The notes: generated from the letters alone by a model not told the origin. DNA of 64,000 nucleotides from Pedobacter terrae (GCF_900100705.1 NZ_FNCH01000003.1:186001-250000), one strand, 5' to 3'. Shown: positions 26,622-36,424, numbered from the stretch's first letter. A program made the numbers and translations.

Positions 26622-28295
26622 ATGAAACATATTTCTGGTCGTTTATGTCATATTAAGGTAGCCATCACCTTTTTAGTTTTATCTGGAGCAGGCGCTGCCA
26701 TGGCGCAACAGAAGCAAAGTTTACCCATTATTCAGCAGGTTAAATTTAAAAAAGATACAACGAACATTGTAAGTTTTGGAGCAAAGGGTGATGGCATTAC
26801 CTTAAATACGGAAAGCATTAATAAAACCATTGCCAGTGTTAGCCAAAAAGGTGGAGGTGTGGTCTTAATCCCTTCGGGTTTGTGGTTAACCGGTCCTATC
26901 GAATTAAAAAGCAATGTAAATCTGCACCTTAAACGCGATGCTATCCTTCAGTTTACGGCTGATTTTAATCAATACAAACTGGTACAGGGAAATTGGGAAG
27001 GTCAGCCTGCATGGCGGAACCAGAGTCCAATTTCGGGTGTAAACCTCGAAAATATCGCCATTACCGGAACCGGAATTATCGACGGGAATGGTGGTGCATG
27101 GCGTATGGTTAAAAAAGATAAACTTACCGAAACACAATGGAAAAAACTTGTGGCATCAGGAGGCATTGTTAAAGCTGACGGAAAAACGTGGTATCCGTCT
27201 GAGAAAACAGTTAAAGGTTCGAATACCAAAAATGCGGGTGTTATTGAAGCGGGCAAAACTGCAGCAGACTATGATGATATCAAAGATTTTCTCCGTCCGA
27301 ATTTATTGGTTTTAACGGGCTGTAAAAAAATACTTTTAGAAGGTGTTACCTTTCAAAATTCGCCTGCGTGGAATTTACATCCTTTGCTTTGTGAAGATTT
27401 AACCTTGAGAAACTTACAGGTAAAAAACCCCTGGTTTGCACAGAATGGCGATGGTGTTGATGTAGAATCGTGTAAAAACGTATTAATTGAAGGCAGCACT
27501 TTTGATGTGGGAGATGACGGGATCTGCATCAAATCCGGACGTGATGAAGCGGGCCGTAAACGGGGTATACCAACTGAAAATGTTATCGTCAGAAATAATG
27601 TGGTTTACCATGCGCATGGCGGTTTTGTAATCGGCAGTGAAATGAGTGGCGGGGCAAAAAATATCTGGGTGTATGACTGTTCTTTTATTGGCACTGATAT
27701 TGGCTTACGCTTTAAAACTACCCGTGGCCGTGGTGGCGTAGTCGAGAATATCTATATCAATAACATCAACATGATTGATATTCCTGGTGAGGCGATTTTG
27801 TTCGATATGTATTATGCGGCGGTTGATCCGGTTCCTTTGGCTGGCGAAAAACGAGAGGTTATTAAAACCGTTACCGTTCCGGTTACCGAAGCTACTCCAC
27901 AGTTCAGAAATTTTTATATTAAAGATATAGTGGCAAATGGTGCCGAAAAGGCGATATTTTTTAGGGGATTACCAGAAATGAACATTAAAGATATCCACCT
28001 GGAAAACGTAACCATCAAAGCAAAAAAAGGCATCGAAATTATTGAGGCTGCCGGAATTTTTCTAAAAAACATTAATATCATTGCAGAAAATACCAATCCG
28101 GTAGTGATGATCCAAAACGGATCGAACATTAATATCAGCAACTTAAAATATCCTGATGACAGCAAGTTGCTGTTTGATATTTCGGGCGAAAAATCAAAAG
28201 CTGTAAAAATTAGCGGAACCGATGTTTCCAAAGCGAAAACAGCTTCTGTTTTAGGCACTGAGGTAGATAAAAAAGCAATGGAAATTTCAAAATAA
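26622..28295 (+). CDS. Polygalacturonase, GH28
   Basis: 557 residues from the ATG at 26622; the frame runs 28 codons further up, but a signal peptide ending AAMAQ starts only here. GH28 catalytic blocks are clear: NGDGVD at 275-280 (equivalent of NTDG) with D277, GDDGICIK with D298/D299, the HGG block with H332, and RFK at 363-365. It hydrolyses alpha-1,4-galacturonan. The exo- or endo-mode is not visible; the inserted regions and length favour an exo-type as in many Bacteroidota. It sits seven bases before the GH105 gene. Confidence 0.93.
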   Translation: MKHISGRLCHIKVAITFLVLSGAGAAMAQQKQSLPIIQQVKFKKDTTNIVSFGAKGDGITLNTESINKTIASVSQKGGGVVLIPSGLWLTGPIELKSNVNLHLKRDAILQFTADFNQYKLVQGNWEGQPAWRNQSPISGVNLENIAITGTGIIDGNGGAWRMVKKDKLTETQWKKLVASGGIVKADGKTWYPSEKTVKGSNTKNAGVIEAGKTAADYDDIKDFLRPNLLVLTGCKKILLEGVTFQNSPAWNLHPLLCEDLTLRNLQVKNPWFAQNGDGVDVESCKNVLIEGSTFDVGDDGICIKSGRDEAGRKRGIPTENVIVRNNVVYHAHGGFVIGSEMSGGAKNIWVYDCSFIGTDIGLRFKTTRGRGGVVENIYINNINMIDIPGEAILFDMYYAAVDPVPLAGEKREVIKTVTVPVTEATPQFRNFYIKDIVANGAEKAIFFRGLPEMNIKDIHLENVTIKAKKGIEIIEAAGIFLKNINIIAENTNPVVMIQNGSNINISNLKYPDDSKLLFDISGEKSKAVKISGTDVSKAKTASVLGTEVDKKAMEISK

Positions 28296-28302
28296 GAGCG
28301 TC

Positions 28303-30234
28303 ATGAAGAAATCAATCTTATATACCCTAATTGCACTTATTGGTTTTTCTATTTTAACACAAAGCGGGTTTGCCCAAAAGAAATTATCTGAACAGTTAAC
28401 CCTAACTGCGATGGAAAAACTGTTTCAGGATACTACATTGTTAAAAGGTGCTAAGGGCCCCAAATGGACCTACGATATGGGGGTTGTGTTGGAAGGTGCC
28501 GCTGCTGTTTGGCGCAATACCGGCGACGGAAAATATTTTAAGTACATCCAAAGTTCGATGGATGCTTATCTGGATAAAGAAGGTAATATTGCCACGTATA
28601 AACCAGATGATTTTAATATTGATAACATTAAAAATGGTCGCTCATTATTGTTATTGTATCAAGTTACCGGGCAGCAAAAATACCTGTTGGCAGCAAATAA
28701 ATTATATGATCAACTGCAGAAACAACCGCGCACCAAAGAGGGTGGTTTCTGGCATAAGAAAATTTATCCAAACCAGATGTGGCTGGATGGTTTGTACATG
28801 GGCGAACCATTTTATGCAGCGTATGCCAGGCTGATGAAAAAGGATGCTGCTTTCGATGATATTGCCAGGCAATTTATCCTGATGGAGAAAAATGCCCGCG
28901 ATATTAAAACAGGATTACTTTATCACGGTTACGATGAAAGCAGAGCAGAGCAGTGGGCCGATAAAAAAACCGGGCGTTCGCCAAATTTCTGGGCCAGGGC
29001 AATGGGCTGGTATATGATGGCTTTGGTTGATGTGCTGGATAATTTTCCGGCCGATCATCCGCAACGGAAAGAGCTAATCGCCATTTTAAACCGTACGGCA
29101 ACTGCAACGGTAAAATACCAGGATCCAAAATCGGGAGTTTGGTTTGATATTTTGGATATGCCAACCCGTAAAGGGAATTATCTGGAAAGTTCGGCTTCCA
29201 GCATGTTTGTATATGGCTTGGCCAAAGGAGTACGTAAAGGATGGTTAACTCCATCTTTTATGGCTGCTACAAATAAGGGCTATGCTGGTTTAAAGAAAGA
29301 ATTTATCGAAAAAGCAAGCGATGAAAGGGTAAACCTGACTAAAACTGTTTCTGTATCTGGTTTAGGTGGAAAGCCTAAATACCGTGATGGTAGCTTCGAT
29401 TATTACATCAGTGAAAAGGTAATTACCAATGATCCAAAAGGAGTTGGCGCATTTATCTGTGCTGCTGCAGAAATAGAAACAGATCAGCTGCCAAAACCAG
29501 GTAAAGGTTTAACCGTTACCGTTGATAATTTCTTTAACAATGAATATATGGTTGGCCCTACCGGAGATAAAATCCCTTTCCACTACCTCTGGGAAGAAGA
29601 GGATAACAACGGATTTTCTTTATTCGGAAAAATCTTTAACGATGCGGGGGTAAAAACCAATACGCTTAAAGCTGCGCCAACAACAATTAACTTAAAAGGC
29701 AGTAATATTTACATGATCGTAGATCCGGATACTGAAAAAGAAACGGTGAACCCAAATTTTATGGATGCTGCACATGCTAAACAGATCAGTGAATGGGTAA
29801 AAGCTGGTGGCATTTTGGTACTGCTCTTAAATGATGTGGGCAATTGCGAAATTTCAAAATTTAATGTTCTTCCGGAAACCTTCGGAATCCATTTTAACGA
29901 AGATAGCCGTAATAAAGTTCAGGGTGCGAATTTTGAACAAGGGGCAATAAAAATTCCTGACGGAAATGCTATTTTTAAGACAGCCAAAAAAGTATATATC
30001 AAAGAAATATCGACTCTTGTGGTTAAAAATCCGGCAGTTTCTGCGTTAACTGATAAAGGAGATGTTATTATTGCCACTGCAAAATATGGCAAAGGAACAG
30101 TTTTCGCGGTTGGTGATCCATGGTTTTATAATGAATATATCGATGGTAGAAAATTACCTGCTGAATTTGAAAATTTTAAAGCCACAAATGATTTGGTAAA
30201 CTGGCTGATTAAGCAGGTGCCGGGGAAGAAATAG
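28303..30234 (+). CDS. GH105 unsaturated rhamnogalacturonyl hydrolase fused to DUF4350
   Basis: 643 residues, signal peptide ending GFAQ. Residues about 30-385 are an alpha/alpha-barrel of the GH105/GH88 group: MWLDGLYMGEPFYAAYA with candidate acid D162, and SPNFWARAMGWYMMALVDVLD. Residues about 400-640 match DUF4350 (TLKAAPTTINLKGSNIYMIV, HAKQISEWVKAGGILVLLLND, AVGDPWFYNEYIDGRKLP), a glutamine-amidotransferase-like flavodoxin fold common behind GH105 in Bacteroidota. GH105 takes the unsaturated uronic acid from the end of lyase products by hydration, yielding 4-deoxy-5-ketouronate. The role of DUF4350 is not known. It follows GH28 in an operon. Confidence 0.9.
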   Translation: MKKSILYTLIALIGFSILTQSGFAQKKLSEQLTLTAMEKLFQDTTLLKGAKGPKWTYDMGVVLEGAAAVWRNTGDGKYFKYIQSSMDAYLDKEGNIATYKPDDFNIDNIKNGRSLLLLYQVTGQQKYLLAANKLYDQLQKQPRTKEGGFWHKKIYPNQMWLDGLYMGEPFYAAYARLMKKDAAFDDIARQFILMEKNARDIKTGLLYHGYDESRAEQWADKKTGRSPNFWARAMGWYMMALVDVLDNFPADHPQRKELIAILNRTATATVKYQDPKSGVWFDILDMPTRKGNYLESSASSMFVYGLAKGVRKGWLTPSFMAATNKGYAGLKKEFIEKASDERVNLTKTVSVSGLGGKPKYRDGSFDYYISEKVITNDPKGVGAFICAAAEIETDQLPKPGKGLTVTVDNFFNNEYMVGPTGDKIPFHYLWEEEDNNGFSLFGKIFNDAGVKTNTLKAAPTTINLKGSNIYMIVDPDTEKETVNPNFMDAAHAKQISEWVKAGGILVLLLNDVGNCEISKFNVLPETFGIHFNEDSRNKVQGANFEQGAIKIPDGNAIFKTAKKVYIKEISTLVVKNPAVSALTDKGDVIIATAKYGKGTVFAVGDPWFYNEYIDGRKLPAEFENFKATNDLVNWLIKQVPGKK

Positions 30235-30408
30235 GTTTATTACCACAGATGAAGTGGATGAACACAGATAAATATTGTTTGTGGAGACACGAACCACGGC
30301 ATAAAAAGTAATTCTTCCGTGTTAATCTGTATCTCCGTGGCAAATACTAACCATGGCGTAAAAATAAAATTATTGGCTTATGTTTTCATAGACCACGGCA
30401 CAAACAAA

Positions 30409-31440
30409 ATGATGAAAATAAAATTATTGTTAACCTTGATATGCAGCACTTTATTGTTATCGTGTTATGCCCAACAATCTGTTGATTCTACAGCAGATAA
30501 AATGCTGGTTTATCAATTAGGCAATGGCGGTTGGCCAAAGCAGCTGGAAGATAAAAGCGTGGTTAACTACGATGCCGTTTTAACACCAGCCTTGTTGGCC
30601 AAAATAAAGGCAACTAAAGATTTACATGCTACTTTCGATAATAAAGCTACCAGTAGAGAAGTGGTTTATCTGGTAAAGGCGTATAAAAAAACACAGAACA
30701 AAGCTTATTTGGCTGCTGCAGAAAAGGGACTGGACTATATTTTGTCGGCACAATATGCCAATGGTGGCTGGCCACAATATTATCCTGACCGGTCCTCTTA
30801 CCGATCGGAGATTACTTACAATGACGACGCCATGATCAATGTGTTGAACATATTGCAGGATGTTGCCATGCAAACGAACGATTTTGATGTGGTAAATCCA
30901 GCCTACATTAAAAAAGCAGAAAAAGCAGTGGCGAAGGGCATAGATTGTATTTTAAATACACAGGTAAAACAAAGGGGTGTTTTAAGCATTTGGGCCGCAC
31001 AGTATGATCATGATTCGATGTTGCCTGCAAAGGCCAGGGCATTTGAGCCAGCCTCATTGAGTACGAGCGAGTCAGTAGGAATTGTCCGCTTTTTAATGAG
31101 GATCAAAAATCCTTCTGCTGCAGAAAAAAATGCAATTACATCAGCGGTAAAATGGTTCGATACCTATAAAATTGTAGGCTACCGTTTTGATCGGCTGAAA
31201 AATCCTAAAACCAATAATAAAACTGCGGCTTTGGTTGCAGATTCCGCTGCAATTGCCTGGGCACGGTTTTACGACCTTGATAAAAATACCCCGGTTTTTG
31301 GCGATCGCGACAACACAATCAAAACAAAATTAGAAGAATTAAGTCCTGAAAGACGCAACGGATACGCCTGGTATGGCAACTGGGGACAAAAATTAATTGA
31401 AAAAGAATACCCAAAGTGGTTAAGCACGAATGGCAAATAA
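30409..31440 (+). CDS. Pectate lyase, PL10 family
   Basis: 343 residues from ATG at 30409 (a second ATG follows immediately at 30412); earlier codons come from repeat-like non-coding DNA. Signal segment MKIKLLLTLICSTLLLSCYAQ could be a lipoprotein signal with Cys at about 18. PL10 blocks are LGNGGWPKQ, QYANGGWPQYYPDRSSYRSEITYNDDAMINVL, and the C-terminal GYAWYGNWGQKLIEKEYPKW. The family cuts polygalacturonate by Ca-dependent beta-elimination on an alpha/alpha toroid. It makes the unsaturated ends that GH105 removes. It lies 174 bases after GH105 on the same strand. Confidence 0.92.
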   Translation: MMKIKLLLTLICSTLLLSCYAQQSVDSTADKMLVYQLGNGGWPKQLEDKSVVNYDAVLTPALLAKIKATKDLHATFDNKATSREVVYLVKAYKKTQNKAYLAAAEKGLDYILSAQYANGGWPQYYPDRSSYRSEITYNDDAMINVLNILQDVAMQTNDFDVVNPAYIKKAEKAVAKGIDCILNTQVKQRGVLSIWAAQYDHDSMLPAKARAFEPASLSTSESVGIVRFLMRIKNPSAAEKNAITSAVKWFDTYKIVGYRFDRLKNPKTNNKTAALVADSAAIAWARFYDLDKNTPVFGDRDNTIKTKLEELSPERRNGYAWYGNWGQKLIEKEYPKWLSTNGK

Positions 31441-31518
31441 ATAGAACTATAGCTCGGTACAAAGAGATTATAAATTTCACATAGCACTTTGTGCCTTGGT
31501 GATCAAATAACATTAATA

Positions 31519-33030
31519 ATGATTTTAAACAAAGAAAATTTAAAAAACATTAATGGCGAAAAGGTTACAAAACCTACTGCCGAAATATTAACCTTACCAG
31601 AGAAGGTAATCCAGTTTGGTACAGGTGTTTTACTGCGTGGTTTACCCGATTATTTTATTGATAGGGCCAACCAGAAAGGGATTTTTAACGGGCGTGTGCT
31701 TGTTGTTAAATCTACATCAAAAAGCGGTGCTGATGCATTTTCTAAACAGGATAATTTATACACGCTATGTGTAAAAGGCATTGAAGATGGCGTTAGTGTA
31801 GAAGAAAATTCCATCAATGCTTCAATCAGCAGGGTTTTATCGGCTTCGCAAGATTGGACAGAAATTTTAAAAGCTGCACACCAGCCCGAAATGCAAGTTG
31901 CAATTTCGAATACCACAGAAGTGGGTATTGTAAAAAGTGAAGATAAAATCACCGATCATCCGCCACAGTCTTACCCGGGCAAACTGCTTGCTTTTTTGCA
32001 CGAACGCTACAAAGCTTTTAACGGATCAGCTGAAAGTGGAATGGTGATTGTTCCTACAGAACTCATTAGTGATAATGCCGACAAACTAAAAGAAATTTTG
32101 CTCGATCTGGCTATCCAGAATAAATTGGGCTGGGATTTCGAAAACTGGTTAAAAACAGCAAATTATTTTTGTAAAACCCTGGTTGATCGGATTGTGCCAG
32201 GGAAACTCCCGGAAGCAGCACATAAAGCCACTGAAAGCGAACTGGGTTACGAAGATGAACTGATGATTATGGCCGAACCTTTCAGGCTTTGGGCAATCGA
32301 ATCATCAAGCGAAAAAGTGAAGGAAGTATTATCTTTCGCAAAGGCAGATAAAGGCATTTTCATTGTTCCTTCCATTGATAAATTTAAAGAACTAAAACTC
32401 CGTTTGCTTAATGGTACACATACGATAAGCTGCGGTTTGGCCATTTTAGCAGGCTTTAATACGGTAAAAGAGGCAATGGCGAATAAAGATTTTTCGTCCA
32501 ATGTATTAAAATTAATGAAAGATGAAATTGCGCCTGCGGTGGTGAATGAAGATATTACCTACAACGAAGCAATTGCCTTTGCAGAAAGTGTGATCGACCG
32601 TTTTAGTAACCCATCTTTAGAACACCAATGGCAAGCCATTACGTTAAATTTTACTTCAAAAATGCAAATGCGTAATATGCCCCTGATCAGAAGATATTAT
32701 GCTTTAAAAAATGAAGTGCCACAGCTTACCGCTTTAGGTGTCGCCGCTTATATTCTTTTCATGAACGTGAATAAAGATGGCGAAACCTACACCGCCAGTG
32801 CAAATGGAAAAACCTACCCTATACAGGATGAATTTGCGGGGGTGTTACACGATTATTGGAAAAATCCTGAAACCGTTGTAGATTATACCCTTGGCGATAT
32901 ACGCCTTTGGGACAAAAACCTGAACGATTACCCTGGCTTTAACGCGGCCGTAAAATATTATGTTGATTTATTGCAGAACAAGGGTGCAAAAGAAACTTTA
33001 AGTAACTTGCATTCAGAAACAACAATTTAA
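31519..33030 (+). CDS. uxaB: Tagaturonate reductase (altronate oxidoreductase)
   Basis: 503 residues from the ATG at 31519; earlier codons are not conserved. Mannitol-dehydrogenase-family layout: nucleotide-binding VIQFGTGVLLRGLPDYFIDRA near residue 30, and the C-terminal catalytic helix region KLRLLNGTHTISCGLAILAGF. This is the UxaB form, which reduces tagaturonate to altronate with NADH. Gene order uxaB-uxaA, with only one base between stop and start, supports the assignment. It acts in the cytoplasm as step two of the galacturonate isomerase pathway. Confidence 0.93.
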   Translation: MILNKENLKNINGEKVTKPTAEILTLPEKVIQFGTGVLLRGLPDYFIDRANQKGIFNGRVLVVKSTSKSGADAFSKQDNLYTLCVKGIEDGVSVEENSINASISRVLSASQDWTEILKAAHQPEMQVAISNTTEVGIVKSEDKITDHPPQSYPGKLLAFLHERYKAFNGSAESGMVIVPTELISDNADKLKEILLDLAIQNKLGWDFENWLKTANYFCKTLVDRIVPGKLPEAAHKATESELGYEDELMIMAEPFRLWAIESSSEKVKEVLSFAKADKGIFIVPSIDKFKELKLRLLNGTHTISCGLAILAGFNTVKEAMANKDFSSNVLKLMKDEIAPAVVNEDITYNEAIAFAESVIDRFSNPSLEHQWQAITLNFTSKMQMRNMPLIRRYYALKNEVPQLTALGVAAYILFMNVNKDGETYTASANGKTYPIQDEFAGVLHDYWKNPETVVDYTLGDIRLWDKNLNDYPGFNAAVKYYVDLLQNKGAKETLSNLHSETTI

Positions 33031-33031
33031 A

Positions 33032-34678
33032 ATGGTTACCAGAATTTTAAAAATCCATCCTAACGATAATGTATTGGTTGCGCTGCAAAACCTAGCAAAA
33101 GGCGAAACTGTTATCCACGATGGACAGGAATATATTTTACAAGATGATATCCCGGCCAAGCATAAATTTTTTATGCAGGATATGAATCCAGGCGATCACA
33201 TTATGATGTATGGCGTATTGGTTGGAAAAGCGCAACACTTCATTCTTAAAGGGGGATTAATGGACACCGAAAATACCAAACATGCATCTGATCCTTTTGA
33301 ATTTCGTCCGTACCATTACGAATGGCAGGCACCAGATGTGGCTAAGTTTGAAGGCAGAACCTTTAACGGTTACATTCGTAGTGATGGCCGCGTGGGTACT
33401 GCAAATTATTGGTTGTTTATTCCGACCGTATTCTGCGAAAACCGAAACCTGGACGTCATCCGCGAGGCTTTACACAACGAGTTGGGCTATGCAGTAACGG
33501 ATAAATATAAATCATATGCACACCAACTGGTTGAGGCTTATAAAAATGGTGAAATTTTAGGTGAGGCTGATCCGGATTCTATCGGTTTGGCTAATCCATC
33601 TGCTGACCGTGTGTTTAAAAATGTTGATGGCATTAAATTTTTAAATCATCAGGGCGGTTGTGGTGGCACCCGTCAGGATGCTGCCGTATTAAGCAAGTTA
33701 TTAGCTGCATATGCCGATCATCCTAATGTTGCTGGTGTAACCGTATTGAGCTTAGGCTGCCAGAATTTGCAGGTGCACGATTTTATGGAAGACCTGAAAC
33801 AACGTAACCCTAATTTCGATAAACCTTTATTTGTTTTTGAGCAGCAACAATCGCAGAGCGAAGAACAACTGGTAAAAGAAGCCATCCGTAAAACCTTTAT
33901 CGGTTTAACAGAAATCAATAAAATCGAACGTCAGCCGGCACCATTAAGCAAATTGGTATTGGGTGTAAAATGTGGCGGTAGCGATGGTTTTAGCGGAATC
34001 AGCGCCAACCCTGCTGTGGGTTACACCTCCGATTTATTGGTGGCCCTGGGTGGTACTGTGCTCCTTGCTGAATTTCCTGAACTTTGTGGTGCAGAACAAC
34101 AATTGATTGACCGGACCAAAGATGAAACAGCCGCACGTAAATTTATTCAGTTGATGACAGCCTACAATCAATCGGCAGAAAATGTAGGTTCTGGGTTTTT
34201 TATGAATCCCTCACCAGGTAATATTAAAGATGGTTTGATTACCGATGCCATAAAAAGTACCGGAGCAGCCAAAAAAGGTGGAACATCTCCTGTAGAAGAT
34301 GTTTTGGATTATACTGAGCCTGCTACAAAACCTGGCTTAAACCTGGTTTGTACACCCGGGAATGATGTAGAGGCGACTACTGGAAAGGCCGCATCAGGTG
34401 CGACATTAATTTTGTTCACTACTGGCTTAGGAACGCCTACAGGAAATCCGGTTTGCCCAACCATCAAGGTATCAACCAATAATGCTTTAACCAAACGCAT
34501 GAGCGATATTATTGATATCAATTGTGGTCCGGTGATAGAAGGGGAAAAAACCATCGAACAAATGGGCGAAGATATCCTGGAATATTGCATTAGAGCAGCC
34601 AGCGGCGAAGTAATTCCTAAGGCCGTATTGCTTAATCAGGATGATTTTATTCCATGGAAACGGGGGGTGAGTTTATAG
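33032..34678 (+). CDS. uxaA: Altronate dehydratase
   Basis: 548 residues, a full-length enzyme with an N-terminal SAF domain (residues 1-90, ILKIHPNDNVLVALQNLAKGE) and the large UxaA catalytic part. Conserved Cys-rich and metal-site blocks: NHQGGCGGTRQDA, LGCQNLQVHDF, GVKCGGSDGFSGI, FTTGLGTPTGNPVCPTIKV. It removes water from D-altronate to give 2-keto-3-deoxygluconate (KDG), probably with Fe or Mn. It starts one base after the uxaB stop, so they are coupled. Confidence 0.95.
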   Translation: MVTRILKIHPNDNVLVALQNLAKGETVIHDGQEYILQDDIPAKHKFFMQDMNPGDHIMMYGVLVGKAQHFILKGGLMDTENTKHASDPFEFRPYHYEWQAPDVAKFEGRTFNGYIRSDGRVGTANYWLFIPTVFCENRNLDVIREALHNELGYAVTDKYKSYAHQLVEAYKNGEILGEADPDSIGLANPSADRVFKNVDGIKFLNHQGGCGGTRQDAAVLSKLLAAYADHPNVAGVTVLSLGCQNLQVHDFMEDLKQRNPNFDKPLFVFEQQQSQSEEQLVKEAIRKTFIGLTEINKIERQPAPLSKLVLGVKCGGSDGFSGISANPAVGYTSDLLVALGGTVLLAEFPELCGAEQQLIDRTKDETAARKFIQLMTAYNQSAENVGSGFFMNPSPGNIKDGLITDAIKSTGAAKKGGTSPVEDVLDYTEPATKPGLNLVCTPGNDVEATTGKAASGATLILFTTGLGTPTGNPVCPTIKVSTNNALTKRMSDIIDINCGPVIEGEKTIEQMGEDILEYCIRAASGEVIPKAVLLNQDDFIPWKRGVSL

Positions 34679-34722
34679 TCCGAAGTCGGAAGACTGAGGT
34701 CGGAGGTTTGCGTGGCTATCCT

Positions 34723-34730
34723 TGCAATCG
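34723..34730 (+). promoter_or_regulatory. Possible LacI-type half-site upstream of uxaC
   Basis: TGCAATCG occurs here as in the boxes at 25343 and 26542. The site is about 180 bases before the uxaC start. An eight-base match alone is weak. Confidence 0.22.
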
Positions 34731-34750
34731 CCTTTAACCTGCTGTTGCCG

Positions 34751-34819
34751 CGGTCTGTGTCCCCACAGACCGCCAATAGATAAAATATAAATTGAGTCTT
34801 GGTCTGTGAGGACACAGAC
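34751..34819. repeat. Pair of CTGTG hairpins between uxaA and uxaC
   Basis: The first hairpin is CGGTCTGTG/CACAGACCG with loop TCCC (34751-34772). The second is GTCTGTG/CACAGAC with loop AGGA (34802-34819). Loops are complementary in orientation (TCC versus GGA), so the whole segment also forms a larger inverted repeat GTCTGTGTCC/GGACACAGAC. It may split the uxa genes into two transcripts or stabilise mRNA ends. Neither hairpin is followed by a T run. Confidence 0.55.
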
Positions 34820-34909
34820 TGGGATAATATAATTACATAAATAGAAAAATAACAGATAATCCTTTTTAATCAGCTTAAACCGATTATCTAATAGCTCAAA
34901 TTACATAGC

Positions 34910-36310
34910 ATGAAATCTTTTTTAGACGAAAATTTTCTTTTGCAAAGCAAAACTGCTGAAAAGCTGTATCACAACTTTGCAAAATCATTGCCAATTATCG
35001 ATTACCATAATCACCTTATTCCGGAGCAGATTGCCAATAATACGCAATTTGCCAATATCAGTCAGGTTTGGCTTGCCGGCGATCATTACAAATGGAGGGC
35101 AATGCGAGCCAATGGTGTGGATGAAAAATACATCACTGGAATAGGATCTGATTTTGAAAAATTTGAAAAATGGGCCGAAACCGTTCCTTATACTTTACGC
35201 AATCCACTATATCATTGGACACATTTAGAGCTTCAGCGCTATTTTGGAATAGAAGATCTGTTATCGGGAAAAACGGCACAGAAAATTTTCGACGAATGTT
35301 CAGCTAAACTGCAAACTCCAGAATATTCAGTTCGTGGTTTATTGGCAAAAATGAATGTAGAGGCCGTTTGTACTACAGACGATCCTTTAGATAGCCTGAA
35401 CTTTCATCAACAACTGGCCAGAGAAGGCGCTAACCTTAAAATGTTACCGGCCTTCCGCCCCGATAAGGCCATGAACAGTGATGATATTGAAGGCTTAAAT
35501 GAATATATCGACAAACTGGAAAGTGTCGCCGATAAAACAATCAGTAGTTTTCAGGATTATATTGATGCTTTAAAAAGCCGTCATGATTACTTTTCGGCAA
35601 ATGGCTGTTCAGTTTCTGATCACGGTTTAGAGCAGATTTATGCTGAAGATTATACCGAGGCCGAAATTGCATCAATCTTTGATAAAATCCGCAGTAAACA
35701 AAATATTTCGTATGGAGAAAACCTGAAATTTAAGTCGGCTATGCTGGTTTATTTTGCAGAATGGGATCATGAAAAAGGTTGGGTACAACAATACCACCTT
35801 GGTGCTTTGCGTAATAACAATGCACGTATGCTAAGACAACTAGGACCTGATACCGGTTGGGATTCAATCGGCGATTTTAGCCAGGCACGTATGCTTTCTA
35901 AATTCTTAAACCGCCTGGATAATCAGGATAAACTGGCCAAAACCATTATTTATAATCTTAATCCAGCCGATAACGAATTAATTGCCACCATGATCGGTAA
36001 TTTTAACGATGGCTCTATTGCAGGTAAAGTGCAGTTTGGTTCGGCCTGGTGGTTTTTAGATCAAAAGGATGGGATGATCAAACAGTTAAACGCACTGTCG
36101 AACATGGGACTTTTAAGCAGAATGGTAGGTATGCTCACCGATTCGCGCAGTTTCCTTTCTTTCCCACGTCACGAGTACTTCAGGAGGATTGTTTGTAACC
36201 TTTTCGGGGAAGATATTGAGAACGGCGAATTACCTAACGATTTGGAATGGGTGGGCAAAATTGTTCAGGATATTTCGTATTTTAACGCAAAAAACTACTT
36301 TAAATTTTAA
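34910..36310 (+). CDS. uxaC: Glucuronate/galacturonate isomerase
   Basis: 466 residues, the standard size. N-terminal metal-binding block SLPIIDYHNHLIPEQIA is typical of UxaC in the amidohydrolase superfamily. VEAVCTTDDPLDSL, LPAFRPDKAMN and DSRSFLSFPRHEYFRRIVCNLFG are further family blocks. It converts D-galacturonate to D-tagaturonate and D-glucuronate to D-fructuronate in the cytoplasm. The neighbourhood (uxaB, uxaA but no uxuA/uxuB) points to galacturonate as the main substrate. Confidence 0.96.
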   Translation: MKSFLDENFLLQSKTAEKLYHNFAKSLPIIDYHNHLIPEQIANNTQFANISQVWLAGDHYKWRAMRANGVDEKYITGIGSDFEKFEKWAETVPYTLRNPLYHWTHLELQRYFGIEDLLSGKTAQKIFDECSAKLQTPEYSVRGLLAKMNVEAVCTTDDPLDSLNFHQQLAREGANLKMLPAFRPDKAMNSDDIEGLNEYIDKLESVADKTISSFQDYIDALKSRHDYFSANGCSVSDHGLEQIYAEDYTEAEIASIFDKIRSKQNISYGENLKFKSAMLVYFAEWDHEKGWVQQYHLGALRNNNARMLRQLGPDTGWDSIGDFSQARMLSKFLNRLDNQDKLAKTIIYNLNPADNELIATMIGNFNDGSIAGKVQFGSAWWFLDQKDGMIKQLNALSNMGLLSRMVGMLTDSRSFLSFPRHEYFRRIVCNLFGEDIENGELPNDLEWVGKIVQDISYFNAKNYFKF

Positions 36311-36424
36311 CTAAAATCAGGCTTTAGGAAGGTATTTTGTTGGAATCAAATCATTTCAATCGTTTTCCTTTCATTTTCATTCGGTTGCAGAAAACAGTAT
36401 GAAATATGCCGATCAGAACTAAAA

